Shown piece by piece: positions 13,382 to 22,393 of a stretch of DNA of 64,000 bases. Both the position numbers and the translations under genes were made by a program. Numbering within the stretch: the first letter of the stretch is position 1; each line of letters opens with the position of its first letter. Source of the stretch: Lentzea sp033794685 (lineage in GTDB: Bacteria > Actinomycetota > Actinomycetes > Mycobacteriales > Pseudonocardiaceae); assembly GCA_033794685.1 (NCBI GenBank), contig JARAYZ010000003.1, one strand, 5' to 3'. The notes beneath the pieces are model-generated. The model saw nothing but the letters and a program-made list of their open reading frames with translations. It did not search any database and was not told the origin of the DNA.

Positions 13382-14086
13382 TCACCACGGGATGACGCCG
13401 TCGTCGTCGAAGAAGCCGCCGCGCGGGCCGTCGTCGGGCAGGGTGGCGAGCCGGACCGCGATCGCGGCGCCCTGGTCCGGGGTGCGCGTACTCGCGTGGC
13501 CGGTGAAGTCGGTGGCGACGTAGCCGGGGCAGCACGCGTTGATGACGATGTTCGTGCCGTCGAACGCCCGCGCGTACTGGACGGTGATGCTGTTGAGCAT
13601 CGACTTCGACGGCGCGTAGGCGGCCATGATCGGACCGGTCCGCAACGCCAGCGAGCCCATGTTGCTCGACACGTTCACGATGCGCGGTGACGGCGCTCGG
13701 CGCAGCACCGGGAGCAGGGCGTTCGTGACGCGGACGACCCCGAGCACGTTGGTGTCGAGGACGGTCCGGATCGTGCCGAGGTCGATGGTCGTCGGATCCT
13801 GCGGGGCGGGACCGCCGACGCCGGCGTTGTTGACGAGCACGTCGAGCCGTTCGATCGACGCGGCGGCCCGCGCGACGCTCTCGTCGGAGGTGACGTCCAG
13901 CGCGACTCCGACCGCGTCGATTCCCATGGCGCGCAGACGTTCGACGGCGTCCTCGCGGCGGACGTCGTCCCGCGCGCCCACCGCGACCGTGAAGCCGAGC
14001 GTGCCGAGCCCCTCCGCGATGGCGAAGCCGATTCCCTTGTTCGCGCCGGTGACCAGCGCGGTCTTCGTGTCGTTCACGAGATCCAT
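13382..14086 (-). CDS. SDR-family oxidoreductase (carbonyl reductase type)
   Basis: A 234-residue NAD(P)-dependent dehydrogenase. Motifs: ALVTGANKGIGFAIA (cofactor), LVNNAGVGG, catalytic Ser in VNVSSNMGSLAL and Tyr/Lys in AAYAPSKSMLN; it ends GGFFDDDGVIPW, a tail typical of carbonyl-reductase-like SDRs. Start ATG 14086 (MDLVNDTKT); longer in-frame extensions run through the LysR gene and are rejected. It is divergent from the LysR gene with 75 bp between, so that regulator is the likely controller. Confidence 0.9.
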   Translation of the reverse strand: MDLVNDTKTALVTGANKGIGFAIAEGLGTLGFTVAVGARDDVRREDAVERLRAMGIDAVGVALDVTSDESVARAAASIERLDVLVNNAGVGGPAPQDPTTIDLGTIRTVLDTNVLGVVRVTNALLPVLRRAPSPRIVNVSSNMGSLALRTGPIMAAYAPSKSMLNSITVQYARAFDGTNIVINACCPGYVATDFTGHASTRTPDQGAAIAVRLATLPDDGPRGGFFDDDGVIPW

Positions 14087-14134
14087 GCTCGGCGGCCGCG
14101 TCCCCGCTGTCCAAGATCGATCCAGTAAGCCGTG

Positions 14135-14149
14135 ATACCCCACCGGTAT
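14135..14149. promoter_or_regulatory. LysR-type box between SDR and lysR genes
   Basis: ATACC-CCACC-GGTAT is an inverted repeat that fits the T-N11-A rule for LysR-type regulators. It lies 13-27 bp before the lysR start in the divergent promoter. Confidence 0.5.
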
Positions 14150-14161
14150 TAGGCTGGGCCG

Positions 14162-15007
14162 GTGGACCTGGAGACCCGTGAACTGCGGTACTTCGTCGCT
14201 CTCGCGGAGGAGCTCCACTTCGGACGCGCGGCCGCACGGCTCGGCATCGCGCAACCGCCTCTCTCGCGGGCGATCAACCAGCTGGAACGACGGCTCGGCG
14301 TCCGGCTGCTCGACCGGGACCGTCGTGGCGCGGCGCTCACCGACGCCGGCCGGGTGCTGCTCCGGGAGGCCCGAACGGCTTTGGACGCGGTCGAGGCGGC
14401 CGCGCGCCGGACCCGCCGGGCCGGGGACTCCGGCCGCCCGCTGGTGCTCGTGACGAAGGCGGGCGCGTCCCACGAGCTGTTGCGCGCACTGCTCGACGCG
14501 GCGACCGAACCGGTCGAGGTCCTGCTGTGCGAGGTGGGGGAGCAGGCGCACCGGCTGCGGGACGGCCAGGCCGACGTCGCGATCATGCACCGGCCCTACG
14601 ACGACCTCGCCGGGTTCGAGACCGAGGACCTGCACACCGAGGGCCAGGTCGCGATCGTGCCCGCCGCGCATCCACTGGCGGAGCGCGAGAGCGTCACGCT
14701 GGCCGAGGTCGGCGACGTGCCCGGCCTGCCGATCGCGCGCTGGCCCCGGCTCGACGGCACCTACCCGGACGGTCCCGGACCCGAGGTGCGCACGCAGTCG
14801 CAGCTCGCCCAGCTCGTGGCGCTCGGCCTGACCCTGCTCGTCATCCCCGCCTCCAGCCGCGCCTGGCAGTGGCCGGAACACGTCGCCGTGCCCGTCGTGG
14901 ACGCACCCGACGTCACGACGGTGCTCGCCTGGCCGCCCGGTACCCCGGTCGGGGCCCTGGTCAGGGCGGCCAGGCGGCGCGACTCAGTCGCAGACGGCTC
15001 CGCGTGA
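14162..15007 (+). CDS. LysR-family transcriptional regulator
   Basis: The protein is 281 residues. The winged helix-turn-helix is at residues 5-65 (LRYFVALAEELHFGRAAARLGIAQPPLSRAINQLERRLG) and the rest is a periplasmic-binding-protein-like effector domain (DVAIMHRPYDDLAGF, VAIVPAAHPLAE). Start is GTG 14162. It is transcribed away from the SDR gene it probably controls. The 3' end overlaps ilvD, which is convergent, by 24 bp. Confidence 0.92.
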   Translation: MDLETRELRYFVALAEELHFGRAAARLGIAQPPLSRAINQLERRLGVRLLDRDRRGAALTDAGRVLLREARTALDAVEAAARRTRRAGDSGRPLVLVTKAGASHELLRALLDAATEPVEVLLCEVGEQAHRLRDGQADVAIMHRPYDDLAGFETEDLHTEGQVAIVPAAHPLAERESVTLAEVGDVPGLPIARWPRLDGTYPDGPGPEVRTQSQLAQLVALGLTLLVIPASSRAWQWPEHVAVPVVDAPDVTTVLAWPPGTPVGALVRAARRRDSVADGSA

Positions 15008-16672
15008 CGCCGAGCCGACCAGCTTGGCGTACTTGGCGAGCACGCCGCGTTCGTAGCGGGGAGGCAACGGCGCCCAGCCCTCCTTGCGGCTCTCCAGGTC
15101 CGCGTCCACGTCGAGCGTGCCGTCGGCGACGTTCAGCGTGATCCGGTCGCCGTCGCGGACGAACGCGATGGGCCCGCCGTCGACCGCCTCCGGTGCCACG
15201 TGCCCGACGCACAGACCCGTCGTACCGCCGGAGAACCGGCCGTCGGTGAGCAGCAGGACGTCCTTGCCGAGGCCCGCGCCCTTGATCGCCGCGGTGATCG
15301 CGAGCATCTCGCGCATGCCCGGCCCGCCCTTGGGACCCTCGTAGCGGATGACGACGACGTCGCCCGCGGTGATGGTGCCGTCCTCCAGGGCGTCCATCGC
15401 GGCCCGTTCGCGGTCGAACACGCGGGCGGTGCCGGTGAAGACGTCCGAGTCGAAGCCCGCCGACTTGACCACGGCGCCCTCCGGGGCGAGCGAGCCCTTG
15501 AGGATCGTGATGCCGCCGGTGTGGTGGATGGGCTTGTCGAGCGCGCGCAGCACCAGGCCGTCCGGATCGGGCGGGGCGATGTCGGCGAGGTTCTCCGCGA
15601 CCGTGCGGCCGGTGACGGTGAGGCAGTCGCCGTGCAGCAGACCGGCGTCCAGCAGCGCCTTCATCACCACGGGCACGCCGCCGATGCGGTCGACGTCCGT
15701 CATCACGTGCCGGCCGAACGGCTTCACGTCCGCGAGGTGCGGCACACGCGCGCCGATGCGGCTGAAGTCGTCGAGACCGAGTTCGACACCGGCCTCGTGC
15801 GCGATGGCGAGCAGGTGCAGCACCGCGTTCGTCGAGCCGCCGAACGCCATGACGACGGCGATCGCGTTCTCGAACGCCTCGCGCGTCATGATCTGCCGTG
15901 CGGTGATGCCCTTGCGCAGCATCTCGACCACGGCCTGACCGGACCGGCGGGCGAACCCGTCCCGGCGCCGGTCGGTGGCCGGGGGAGCGGCACTGCCCGG
16001 CAGCGACATGCCCAGGGCCTCTGCCGCGCTCGCCATGGTGTTCGCGGTGTACATGCCACCGCACGCGCCCTCACCGGGGCAGATCGCGCGTTCGATCAGG
16101 TCGACGTCCGCACGGCTCATCAACCCGCGTGCGCAGGCCCCGACGGCCTCGAACGCGTCGATGATCGTGACTTCCTTCTCGGTGCCGTCGGACAGCGTGA
16201 CCCGGCCGGGCAGGATCGACCCGGCGTAGAGGAACACGCTGGCCAGGTCGAGCCGCGCCGCCGCCATCAGCATGCCGGGCAACGACTTGTCGCACCCCGC
16301 GAGCAGCACCGACCCGTCCAGGCGCTCGGCCATCATGACCGTCTCGACGCTGTCCGCGATCACCTCGCGCGAGACCAGCGAGAAGTGCATGCCCTCGTGG
16401 CCCATCGAGATGCCGTCCGACACCGAGATGGTGCCGAACTCCAGCGGATACCCGCCCGCCGCGTGCACGCCGTCCTTGGACGCCTTCGCGAGGCGGTCCA
16501 GCGGCAGGTTGCAGGGCGTGATCTCGTTCCACGACGAGGCGACGCCGATCTGCGGCTTCTCCCAGTCCTCGTCACCCATGCCGACGGCCCGGAGCATGCC
16601 GCGCGCGGCGGTGCGCTCCAGGCCGTCGGTCACGTCGCGGCTGCGTGGCTTCACGTCCGGTGTCTCGGTCAT
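14984..16672 (-). CDS. ilvD: Dihydroxy-acid dehydratase
   Basis: IlvD converts 2,3-dihydroxy-3-methylbutanoate (and the methylpentanoate) to the 2-keto acid in valine, isoleucine and leucine synthesis. The 562 residues match the full family length. Visible: the three iron-sulfur cysteines in EITPCNLPL, LAGCDKSLPG and GEGACGGMYTANTM, the metal-binding region GGSTNAVLHLLA, and the C-terminal LTDGRFSGGTTGLCVGHVAPEA. It ends SASRGAVCD as usual for actinobacterial enzymes. Other ilv genes are not in the window, so it is a stand-alone copy, common in actinomycetes. It runs convergent to lysR. Confidence 0.96.
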   Translation of the reverse strand: MTETPDVKPRSRDVTDGLERTAARGMLRAVGMGDEDWEKPQIGVASSWNEITPCNLPLDRLAKASKDGVHAAGGYPLEFGTISVSDGISMGHEGMHFSLVSREVIADSVETVMMAERLDGSVLLAGCDKSLPGMLMAAARLDLASVFLYAGSILPGRVTLSDGTEKEVTIIDAFEAVGACARGLMSRADVDLIERAICPGEGACGGMYTANTMASAAEALGMSLPGSAAPPATDRRRDGFARRSGQAVVEMLRKGITARQIMTREAFENAIAVVMAFGGSTNAVLHLLAIAHEAGVELGLDDFSRIGARVPHLADVKPFGRHVMTDVDRIGGVPVVMKALLDAGLLHGDCLTVTGRTVAENLADIAPPDPDGLVLRALDKPIHHTGGITILKGSLAPEGAVVKSAGFDSDVFTGTARVFDRERAAMDALEDGTITAGDVVVIRYEGPKGGPGMREMLAITAAIKGAGLGKDVLLLTDGRFSGGTTGLCVGHVAPEAVDGGPIAFVRDGDRITLNVADGTLDVDADLESRKEGWAPLPPRYERGVLAKYAKLVGSASRGAVCD

Positions 16673-16681
16673 GAGGGCACG

Positions 16682-17266
16682 CTAGTCGTCTGTGGAGCCG
16701 CCCTCATCCGCAGACACACGGAAGTCGAGCAGGGTCGTGCTCTTGTGCCACGCGAGCGCGATCGGAACCAGCAGCAGCGTGTAGGCGGTGATCGGCACGG
16801 CGATCCAGCCGGAAACGTGTCGTGCCGCCTTGACGAGCATCAGGGCGATGTACGCGAGGTAGATGATCCCGACGCCGCCGTAAGCGATGATCACCGCGGC
16901 CCGTAGGGCAAGAGGAGCTGTGTGCACATTGGTGGCGCGCTCACTCGCGCTCACCCCGACAGTGCTCATGTCGACACCGGGAATCGCCGCCGCGGACACG
17001 AGTTCGCGTTCCAGGGTCAAGATGGAACGAGCGCGCAGTGCGGCCAGGTTGAGCAGGGTCGCGTGGAACGCGGCTATGCACACCAACGGAAAGGGCAGCA
17101 GCGCGATCGCCCAGCCGAGCAGGTCGATCTTGTCGTAGAACGCGATGGTGCCCACGAGGTAGGTCACCGCGGCGCCCATCGTGGCGAGGCTGACGGTGAG
17201 CGTCGCGCTGCGGTCGGCGCGGTCCGCCTGGTAGATCGAGGTGAGTATCTGGAGGCGATCGGCCAC
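16682..17266 (-). CDS. Hypothetical membrane protein
   Basis: The 194 residues contain four likely membrane segments (around residues 28-48, 52-74, 123-147 and 153-175) separated by a polar central region with a predicted helix. The N-terminus (MADRLQILTSIYQADRADRSA) is amphipathic. No family is recognised. It lies upstream of ilvD on the same strand with only 9 bp between, so the two are probably co-transcribed, but no functional link is apparent. Confidence 0.75.
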   Translation of the reverse strand: MADRLQILTSIYQADRADRSATLTVSLATMGAAVTYLVGTIAFYDKIDLLGWAIALLPFPLVCIAAFHATLLNLAALRARSILTLERELVSAAAIPGVDMSTVGVSASERATNVHTAPLALRAAVIIAYGGVGIIYLAYIALMLVKAARHVSGWIAVPITAYTLLLVPIALAWHKSTTLLDFRVSADEGGSTDD

Positions 17267-17490
17267 TGCGTTTCCCCGGGGTGTCAGAGTGCTCCGAACG
17301 TGCCGGGAGCTTGATCGATCTGCCGGAGCCGCCCGTTACACCCTTCGGTGACGCTCCCGTTCCGGCTTCCTGGCAATCAGGCGGCTAGGGGGAACACGAG
17401 GAGTGGATCGGGCAAGGGCGGTGCGACTCGGAGAAGCGTGACGAGGCACAACTCCTGGTCGCGCGAGCCAGGGTGTACAGCACGAGGTGA

Positions 17491-17513
17491 GGGTGGTCGC
17501 GGGACGACCACCC
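17491..17513 (-). terminator. Terminator hairpin after the lyase gene
   Basis: GGGTGGTCG and CGACCACCC form a 9-bp stem with a 5-base loop, 12 bases beyond the end of the lyase gene. Confidence 0.55.
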
Positions 17514-17524
17514 ACCCGCGTTCG

Positions 17525-18694
17525 TCAGGACGGGTTGGCCGCGTGAGTCAGCGTCTCCCAGGCGATGAACAGGTTGTCCGTCCCGTGTGGACGCTTCGAC
17601 TCGGTGTAGATCTTGGTGTTCGCCATCCCGATGCCGAGCCGGGTGTTCAGGGCGTTGAAGCTGACCTCCGGCGTCGGTCCGAGTTCACGGGAGTAGCTCC
17701 CGCCGCACAGCCACGAAGGCACCGGCTCGCCGTTCTGGTACTTCGTGTGCAGGCCCCACGCGTGCCGCATGCGGTCCTTGATCTCGCCCCAGATGTCCTG
17801 GCCCTGGATCCGCGCGGTCTCGGCGAGGTGTGAGGCGGCGGAGAGACCGTAGGCCGTGTGGGCGAAGTCCCGGCACGTCTCCTGCGTGACGCCGTCGACG
17901 AACGTGGACTGGTCGTGCCAGTAGGAGATGATCTCGGCCCTGGTGTCGATGCCACTGCCCGGCGGCGTCTTCGGCAGCGCTCCGTCGGTGGTCAGGTAGA
18001 TGAACGCCTGGATGCGCGTCCGGAAGATGCTCACGGCCTTGTCGTAGGCCGCGCGGTCCTCCAGGAAGACGGCGATGCCGATCGACGCCTCCATCATGCT
18101 GAGTTCCCAGTTGCCGTTGGTGTTCGCGCGGCCGTTCTGGATCTCGGGCAGGTAGACGGTGCGCAGCATCGTGCCGAACCGGGCGCTGTTGGGCCACGTC
18201 CCGTAGACGTGCTTCATGATCTCGGCGGCCTTGGGCCAGCTGCTGGCCGACCACGCGGTCTGCAGCGGGGCGTTCGAGTTGGTGTGGTCGCGGATCGTGT
18301 TCGACCAGGCGTCCATGATCTGGATGGCCTTGGTCGCGTACCTGGCGTCGCGGGTGACGTACCAGGCCAGGGAGAGGGTGTAGGCGGCGAGGGCGTCCTC
18401 GCGTTCGTCGGTGCAGCCGTTGTTGGGGTTGCTGACGGGACCGCACTCGACGACGGCGCGGGGTTTCGGCGTGCGGTTCAGGTCGGCGTACTTCGACGCC
18501 ATCATGCGGTCGTAGGCGGTCTTCCACGGCTGGGCGCCCGCCAGGACCTTGGTGCGCATGAAGTCCAGCTGTGGCCGGGAGACCACGACTCCGGGGTGGA
18601 CGAACGTCGCCGGCGCCGCTTGGGCTGGGCCGGTGACCGGGACCAGAAGGGATGCGATCAGTGCGATCAGCACCGTGCAGGAGCGGGTGACCAT
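17525..18694 (-). CDS. Secreted alginate-lyase-family polysaccharide lyase
   Basis: The 389-residue protein begins with a Sec signal (hydrophobic residues about 7-26, cut near AQAAPA) and continues as an all-helical toroid typical of the Alginate_lyase family (PL5 and relatives). Family-like motifs are QTAWSASSWPKAAEI, NTNGNWELSMMEASIGIAVFLED (the conserved N-x-x-x-W) and YWHDQSTFVDGVTQE. These enzymes cleave uronic-acid glycans by beta-elimination; the actual substrate may not be alginate. Monocistronic; the next gene upstream is separated by a terminator. Confidence 0.85.
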   Translation of the reverse strand: MVTRSCTVLIALIASLLVPVTGPAQAAPATFVHPGVVVSRPQLDFMRTKVLAGAQPWKTAYDRMMASKYADLNRTPKPRAVVECGPVSNPNNGCTDEREDALAAYTLSLAWYVTRDARYATKAIQIMDAWSNTIRDHTNSNAPLQTAWSASSWPKAAEIMKHVYGTWPNSARFGTMLRTVYLPEIQNGRANTNGNWELSMMEASIGIAVFLEDRAAYDKAVSIFRTRIQAFIYLTTDGALPKTPPGSGIDTRAEIISYWHDQSTFVDGVTQETCRDFAHTAYGLSAASHLAETARIQGQDIWGEIKDRMRHAWGLHTKYQNGEPVPSWLCGGSYSRELGPTPEVSFNALNTRLGIGMANTKIYTESKRPHGTDNLFIAWETLTHAANPS

Positions 18695-18807
18695 GCGGTC
18701 AGTGTTAGTGGTCTATACCTTTGCGGTCAATCATTCCGGAACAAGGTTCACGGTGGTGAACCGGTTCATGTGCGTGAACACCTGAACGGCTTGTGGCGCA
18801 ACGAAAA

Positions 18808-18838
18808 TCCCCCGGTGCGCGGGAGGGGCACCGGGGGA
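18808..18838 (-). terminator. Intrinsic terminator of the DUF1996 gene
   Basis: An 11-bp perfect stem (TCCCCCGGTGC/GCACCGGGGGA) with a 9-base loop. On the minus strand it is followed by TTTTCG, the best T-run beside any hairpin in the window. Confidence 0.85.
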
Positions 18839-18869
18839 CGTCGCCTTGCCGAACTACGTGGTCAGAGCG

Positions 18870-20351
18870 TCACTCGCGGCACTTCTTGCCGGTGTTGACG
18901 CAGTTGACCAGGCGGTTCATGATCTTCTGCGACATCACGTTGGCGAAGTCGTCGTGGTCGGTGAGCGGGTTGTGCTCCTCCTCCGGGAAGGAGTCGACCA
19001 GGTAGCGACCTTCCTGCTGGACGTCCAGCGGGATGTTGTAGGTCAGCGAGATGCGCAGCTGCGGCACGGCCTTGAAGCCCTGCTTGCACTTGCCGTTCTG
19101 GTCCGGGAACACGATGTGGTCGCGGTGGTTCGCGGAGTCGATGTTCTTGCCGTCCCAGCAGCTCGGGAAGTCGTGCACGCGCTTGACCTTCTGGCCCTGC
19201 GGGCAGATCGGGTACTTGTCCATCAGGACCTTGTCCTCGAAGCCCGTGCAGGTCCAGGACGCCTTGGCGTTCTTCGGGCCGTTCTGGCCGGCCTTGGCGT
19301 CGCCGTAGAGCACGCGGAGGAACTTGGGCATCGCGGTGACCTTGCCGACGGGCGAGCCGCGGAACTGCAGGTCGACGACGGCCGGGCGCTGGATCTCGCC
19401 CTCGTTGCCCTCGAGCTCGTTGTTGGCGTTCTCCTCGCCGTTGTTCTGGTTCTTCTTGTCCTCGGTGCCCTCGGCCTGGGCGTCGTCGGCGTTCTCGTTG
19501 CCGTTGTCGAGGCCCTTCTCGCCCTGGGCCTTGTCCTTCACGGCGCACGCGGCGGCCGGGTTGAGGTCGGGGGCCTGCTGGCCCTGGCGGCTGAACGCCA
19601 GCATCATCCGGTTGAGGATGGCGGCGCGCTTCTCGCGCGTCGGGCCGACGATGATGTTGTCGCGGTCCTGTGCCTTGGTGGACGCGACCTTCTTCTCGGC
19701 CTCCTCGGTCACCTTCTCGATGTTCTCGAGCTCGCGGTCGATCTCGGCCTGGGCCGCGTCCGGCACGTCCTCGGGGAGCAGCGACGCGACGTCGGGGCAC
19801 TGGAGCTGGGCCGCTTCCTTGGCGGCCTTGTCCTTGTCCTGCTGCGCCTTGTCGTCCTTCTTCGGCGGGGCCTGCTCGGCGTTCTCGCCGCCCTCGGCGC
19901 CTTCCGCGGCCTCTTCCTCGTCGATGATGCGGACGACGGGCCAGAAGTAGGCGGACTTGTCGCCGTTCTTGCAGGTCGTACCGGCCGCCTGCAGAGACTG
20001 GTTGTTCGAGTCGGCGTTCGTGGAGAGGTTGCCGACGTAGTCGTGCAGGTGCTCGGCACCGTTGCGGACACCGGGCTGCGCGATGAAGTTGTCCGGGTTG
20101 AAGTGCCCGTTCTCGTTCCGTCCGCAGTTCACGGTGAACGTGCCTGTGGTGGCGTTGTTCTGTTGCCTTGGTTTCTTGACGTTCGGCTTCACCTTGGTGA
20201 TGTCGACGAACAAGCTCTTGTCCGCACCGTCGGCGAGCGCGGAGCCATCAGAAGAACTGATGGCCACCACCGCGGCGCCGCCCGCGACCACGGCCATCGC
20301 CGCAGCCGCGGCGGTGAGCCAGATCGTGGATTTCCTCCGGTGAATAGCCAT
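18870..20351 (-). CDS. Exported DUF1996 protein with a large acidic insertion
   Basis: The 493-residue protein has an uncleaved or late-cut signal anchor (residues about 12-32) and a DUF1996 domain: GTFTVNCGRNENGHFNPDNFI, GAEHLHDYVGN, the middle YFWPVVRI, and the C-terminal FPSCWDGKNIDSANHRDHIVFP and CPQGQKV. DUF1996 is found in secreted fungal and bacterial proteins and has no proven function; a few are near glycan-active enzymes. Between the two halves, residues about 140-330, lies a low-complexity stretch rich in Glu, Ala, Asn and Lys. Start ATG 20351 follows GAGGTGG; an in-frame ATG 33 bases upstream lacks a site. It follows the DUF4142 gene by 95 bp and ends in a strong terminator. Confidence 0.85.
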   Translation of the reverse strand: MAIHRRKSTIWLTAAAAAMAVVAGGAAVVAISSSDGSALADGADKSLFVDITKVKPNVKKPRQQNNATTGTFTVNCGRNENGHFNPDNFIAQPGVRNGAEHLHDYVGNLSTNADSNNQSLQAAGTTCKNGDKSAYFWPVVRIIDEEEAAEGAEGGENAEQAPPKKDDKAQQDKDKAAKEAAQLQCPDVASLLPEDVPDAAQAEIDRELENIEKVTEEAEKKVASTKAQDRDNIIVGPTREKRAAILNRMMLAFSRQGQQAPDLNPAAACAVKDKAQGEKGLDNGNENADDAQAEGTEDKKNQNNGEENANNELEGNEGEIQRPAVVDLQFRGSPVGKVTAMPKFLRVLYGDAKAGQNGPKNAKASWTCTGFEDKVLMDKYPICPQGQKVKRVHDFPSCWDGKNIDSANHRDHIVFPDQNGKCKQGFKAVPQLRISLTYNIPLDVQQEGRYLVDSFPEEEHNPLTDHDDFANVMSQKIMNRLVNCVNTGKKCRE

Positions 20352-20446
20352 TTGCCACCTCGTGGTAGTCAGATAAAACGGCATGGCGAAGCTGACGGCG
20401 GAATGGGGCCGCTATCTTCGGAATTGACCTGGGTGTGCTGTTTTTT

Positions 20447-21355
20447 CTAGTACGAACGAGATTTCCGCCGTGTTTTCTTCGATCGGGATATCATTCGCAT
20501 CCCCACCAGCGCGAGCGCGAGCACCGCGATGGCGCCGAAGAAGACACCGTTGTTGTCACCGAAGACGCCCTGCTCGGCGGTCCTGGTGAACCTGGTGCCC
20601 TCCGGCACGGTCGGGATCACTCCGTCGGTCGGGTTCGCCGTCTGGTCGGCCGCCGCCTGGTCGCCCGTCGCGTCCGGAGTCCCGGTGCTGTCCGCGGCGG
20701 GAGGCGGAGGCGCGAGCGGCTGCGGTGATTCCAGTCCGGCGAAGTCGACCTTGCCGGTCTCCTCGAGCACCTTGATGTGGTCGAAGACGGTGATCATCGC
20801 TTGCGTGGAAAGGATGCGGATGAGCTCGTTCTTGGTACCGGCCCGGATCTGCGCCGCGTAGGCGTAGACCTTGCCGTGGGCCGCGCGGAGCCGGTTGGCG
20901 AAGACGGCGTCGAACTCGTCGCCGTTCGCCGCGTCCATCTCGGCGAGCCAGCCCTTCTGCTCGTCCGAGGCCTCCGTGGGCAACGTGTGGCCGAGCAGGA
21001 CGCCCGCCCGGTTCACCACGTTGTCCAGGAGCGTGTGACCCTCGATGAGGTGCTTGCAGGCCTCTTGGATCTTGGGCTGGTCGGCTCGCTTGGCCTTGCC
21101 CTTGTCGCCCGCGGGCTTCTCCCACAGCCCGGCCTGCTTGACCCGGTTCATGAAGTCCCGGTCAGCCGGTCCGAGCGGGCCCCACTGCGTCTGGACGACC
21201 TCGTCGCCCTTGCCGCCGCTGTCGGGCGGCGGCGTCGAGATGGGGGTGGACGGCGTCGTCGTCGGCTGGCCGACAGCGGTTCCGGTGTTCAGAAGCACCG
21301 CCAGCGCACAGCCGGCCACCGCGACCATCAGTCGCGTCGGCTTCGCCAAGTCCAT
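20447..21355 (-). CDS. Secreted, membrane-anchored DUF4142 protein
   Basis: A protein of about 302 residues with a Sec signal (LMVAVAGCALAVLLNTGTAVG), a Pro/Thr linker, a helical DUF4142 ferritin-like region (ADRDFMNRVKQAGLWEKPAG, ACKHLIEGHTLLDNVV), a second Pro-rich linker, and a C-terminal transmembrane helix (NNGVFFGAIAVLALALVGMRM) with a basic tail. This topology resembles a surface-anchored protein. Starts ATG 21355 and GTG 21367 both lack a good ribosome site. DUF4142 has no established function. It is directly upstream of the DUF1996 gene on the same strand, so the two may form a surface pair. Confidence 0.82.
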   Translation of the reverse strand: MDLAKPTRLMVAVAGCALAVLLNTGTAVGQPTTTPSTPISTPPPDSGGKGDEVVQTQWGPLGPADRDFMNRVKQAGLWEKPAGDKGKAKRADQPKIQEACKHLIEGHTLLDNVVNRAGVLLGHTLPTEASDEQKGWLAEMDAANGDEFDAVFANRLRAAHGKVYAYAAQIRAGTKNELIRILSTQAMITVFDHIKVLEETGKVDFAGLESPQPLAPPPPAADSTGTPDATGDQAAADQTANPTDGVIPTVPEGTRFTRTAEQGVFGDNNGVFFGAIAVLALALVGMRMISRSKKTRRKSRSY

Positions 21356-21492
21356 GGGGAGTCGCACGAACGGGAATACGGCCAGGAATGGGAACCCGCC
21401 TCAGTTCGAGACGTCGCCGTTACCGAAACGTTATCGAAACGGCCGCAACCCCGGCCGTTCCTGCTCCAAATGCCCGACATAGGGTCGTGAGC

Positions 21493-22251
21493 ATGAGCAA
21501 GCGTTTTGTGGCGTTGGGGGACTCGTTCACCGAGGGTGTGGGCGACGAAGACGCTGGTCGTCCGAACGGGGTGCGGGGCTGGGCGGACCGCGTCGCCGAC
21601 GTGCTGGGGGCGATGGACCCCGAGTTCACCTACGCCAACCTGGCGGTGCGGGGCCGGCTGCTGCCGCAGGTGCTGGGGGAGCAGCTCGACCGAGCGCTCG
21701 AGATGAAGCCCGACCTCGTATCGCTCTATGCGGGCGGCAACGACCTCATGCGGCCCAAGGTGGACATCGACGCGTTGATGCGCCGGTATCGCGCGGCCGT
21801 CGCACGGCTGGTGTCCGCGGGTGCGCGCGTAATCCTCTTCACCGGCGTCGACGGTGGTGACGACCCGGTGTTCCGCAAGATGCGTGGTCGCGTGGCCATC
21901 TACAACGAACACGTGCGCGCGATCGCTCATGAACACTCGTGCGTGCTGGTCGACATGTGGAACATGCGGCAGCTGCGTGACCGTCGCATGTGGTCGGCGG
22001 ACCGGTTGCACCTGAACTCGCTCGGTCACACCGAGGTCGCCATCTCGACGCTGGAAGGCCTGGGGGTCGACCACGCGCTGGAGCGGACCCTGCTCGGTGT
22101 CGCGCCGCTGCGGGACCGCCGCGTCCGGCGGGCGGAGGACTGGAAGTGGGCGCGCGAGCACGTCGTGCCGTGGGTGCTGCGGCGGGTGCGCGGTGAGTCG
22201 TCCGGCGACGTGATCCGGCCGCGCCGCCCGGAGCTGCTGCCGCCTTCGTAA
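21493..22251 (+). CDS. SGNH/GDSL-family hydrolase
   Basis: Cytoplasmic-type SGNH esterase of 252 residues: block I ALGDSFTEGVGD with the nucleophile Ser, the oxyanion-hole Gly in NLAVRG, YAGGND (block III Asn), and the catalytic DRLHLNSLGH. No signal peptide. ATG 21493 is used (GTG two codons earlier is possible). Its stop is followed at once by the first KstR-like palindrome. The substrate is unknown. Confidence 0.9.
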   Translation: MSKRFVALGDSFTEGVGDEDAGRPNGVRGWADRVADVLGAMDPEFTYANLAVRGRLLPQVLGEQLDRALEMKPDLVSLYAGGNDLMRPKVDIDALMRRYRAAVARLVSAGARVILFTGVDGGDDPVFRKMRGRVAIYNEHVRAIAHEHSCVLVDMWNMRQLRDRRMWSADRLHLNSLGHTEVAISTLEGLGVDHALERTLLGVAPLRDRRVRRAEDWKWAREHVVPWVLRRVRGESSGDVIRPRRPELLPPS

Positions 22252-22252
22252 G

Positions 22253-22266
22253 TAGAACGTGTTCCT
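22253..22266. promoter_or_regulatory. KstR-like palindrome 1 upstream of the ABC importer
   Basis: TAGAACGTGTTCCT matches TnnAACnnGTTnnA, the published KstR operator pattern, at all but the last base. It starts two bases after the SGNH stop codon and lies exactly 80 bp from palindrome 2. Confidence 0.45.
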
Positions 22267-22332
22267 TCGAACGGCCTTCATTAACGACGTGACCACGCTT
22301 TAGTGACGGGGTTGCGCGCGATTCTTTGCATG

Positions 22333-22346
22333 TAGAACGCGTTCTA
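22333..22346. promoter_or_regulatory. KstR-like palindrome 2 upstream of the ABC importer
   Basis: TAGAACGCGTTCTA is a perfect 14-bp palindrome that fully fits TnnAACnnGTTnnA, the operator of KstR, the TetR-family repressor of sterol catabolism. It lies 48 bp before the substrate-binding-protein gene. Another TetR protein with the same specificity is equally possible. Confidence 0.6.
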
Positions 22347-22393
22347 GAAGTTGCTTGGGTCTGGATGGATGCAGACCCCTAGCGTCCGTTCGC

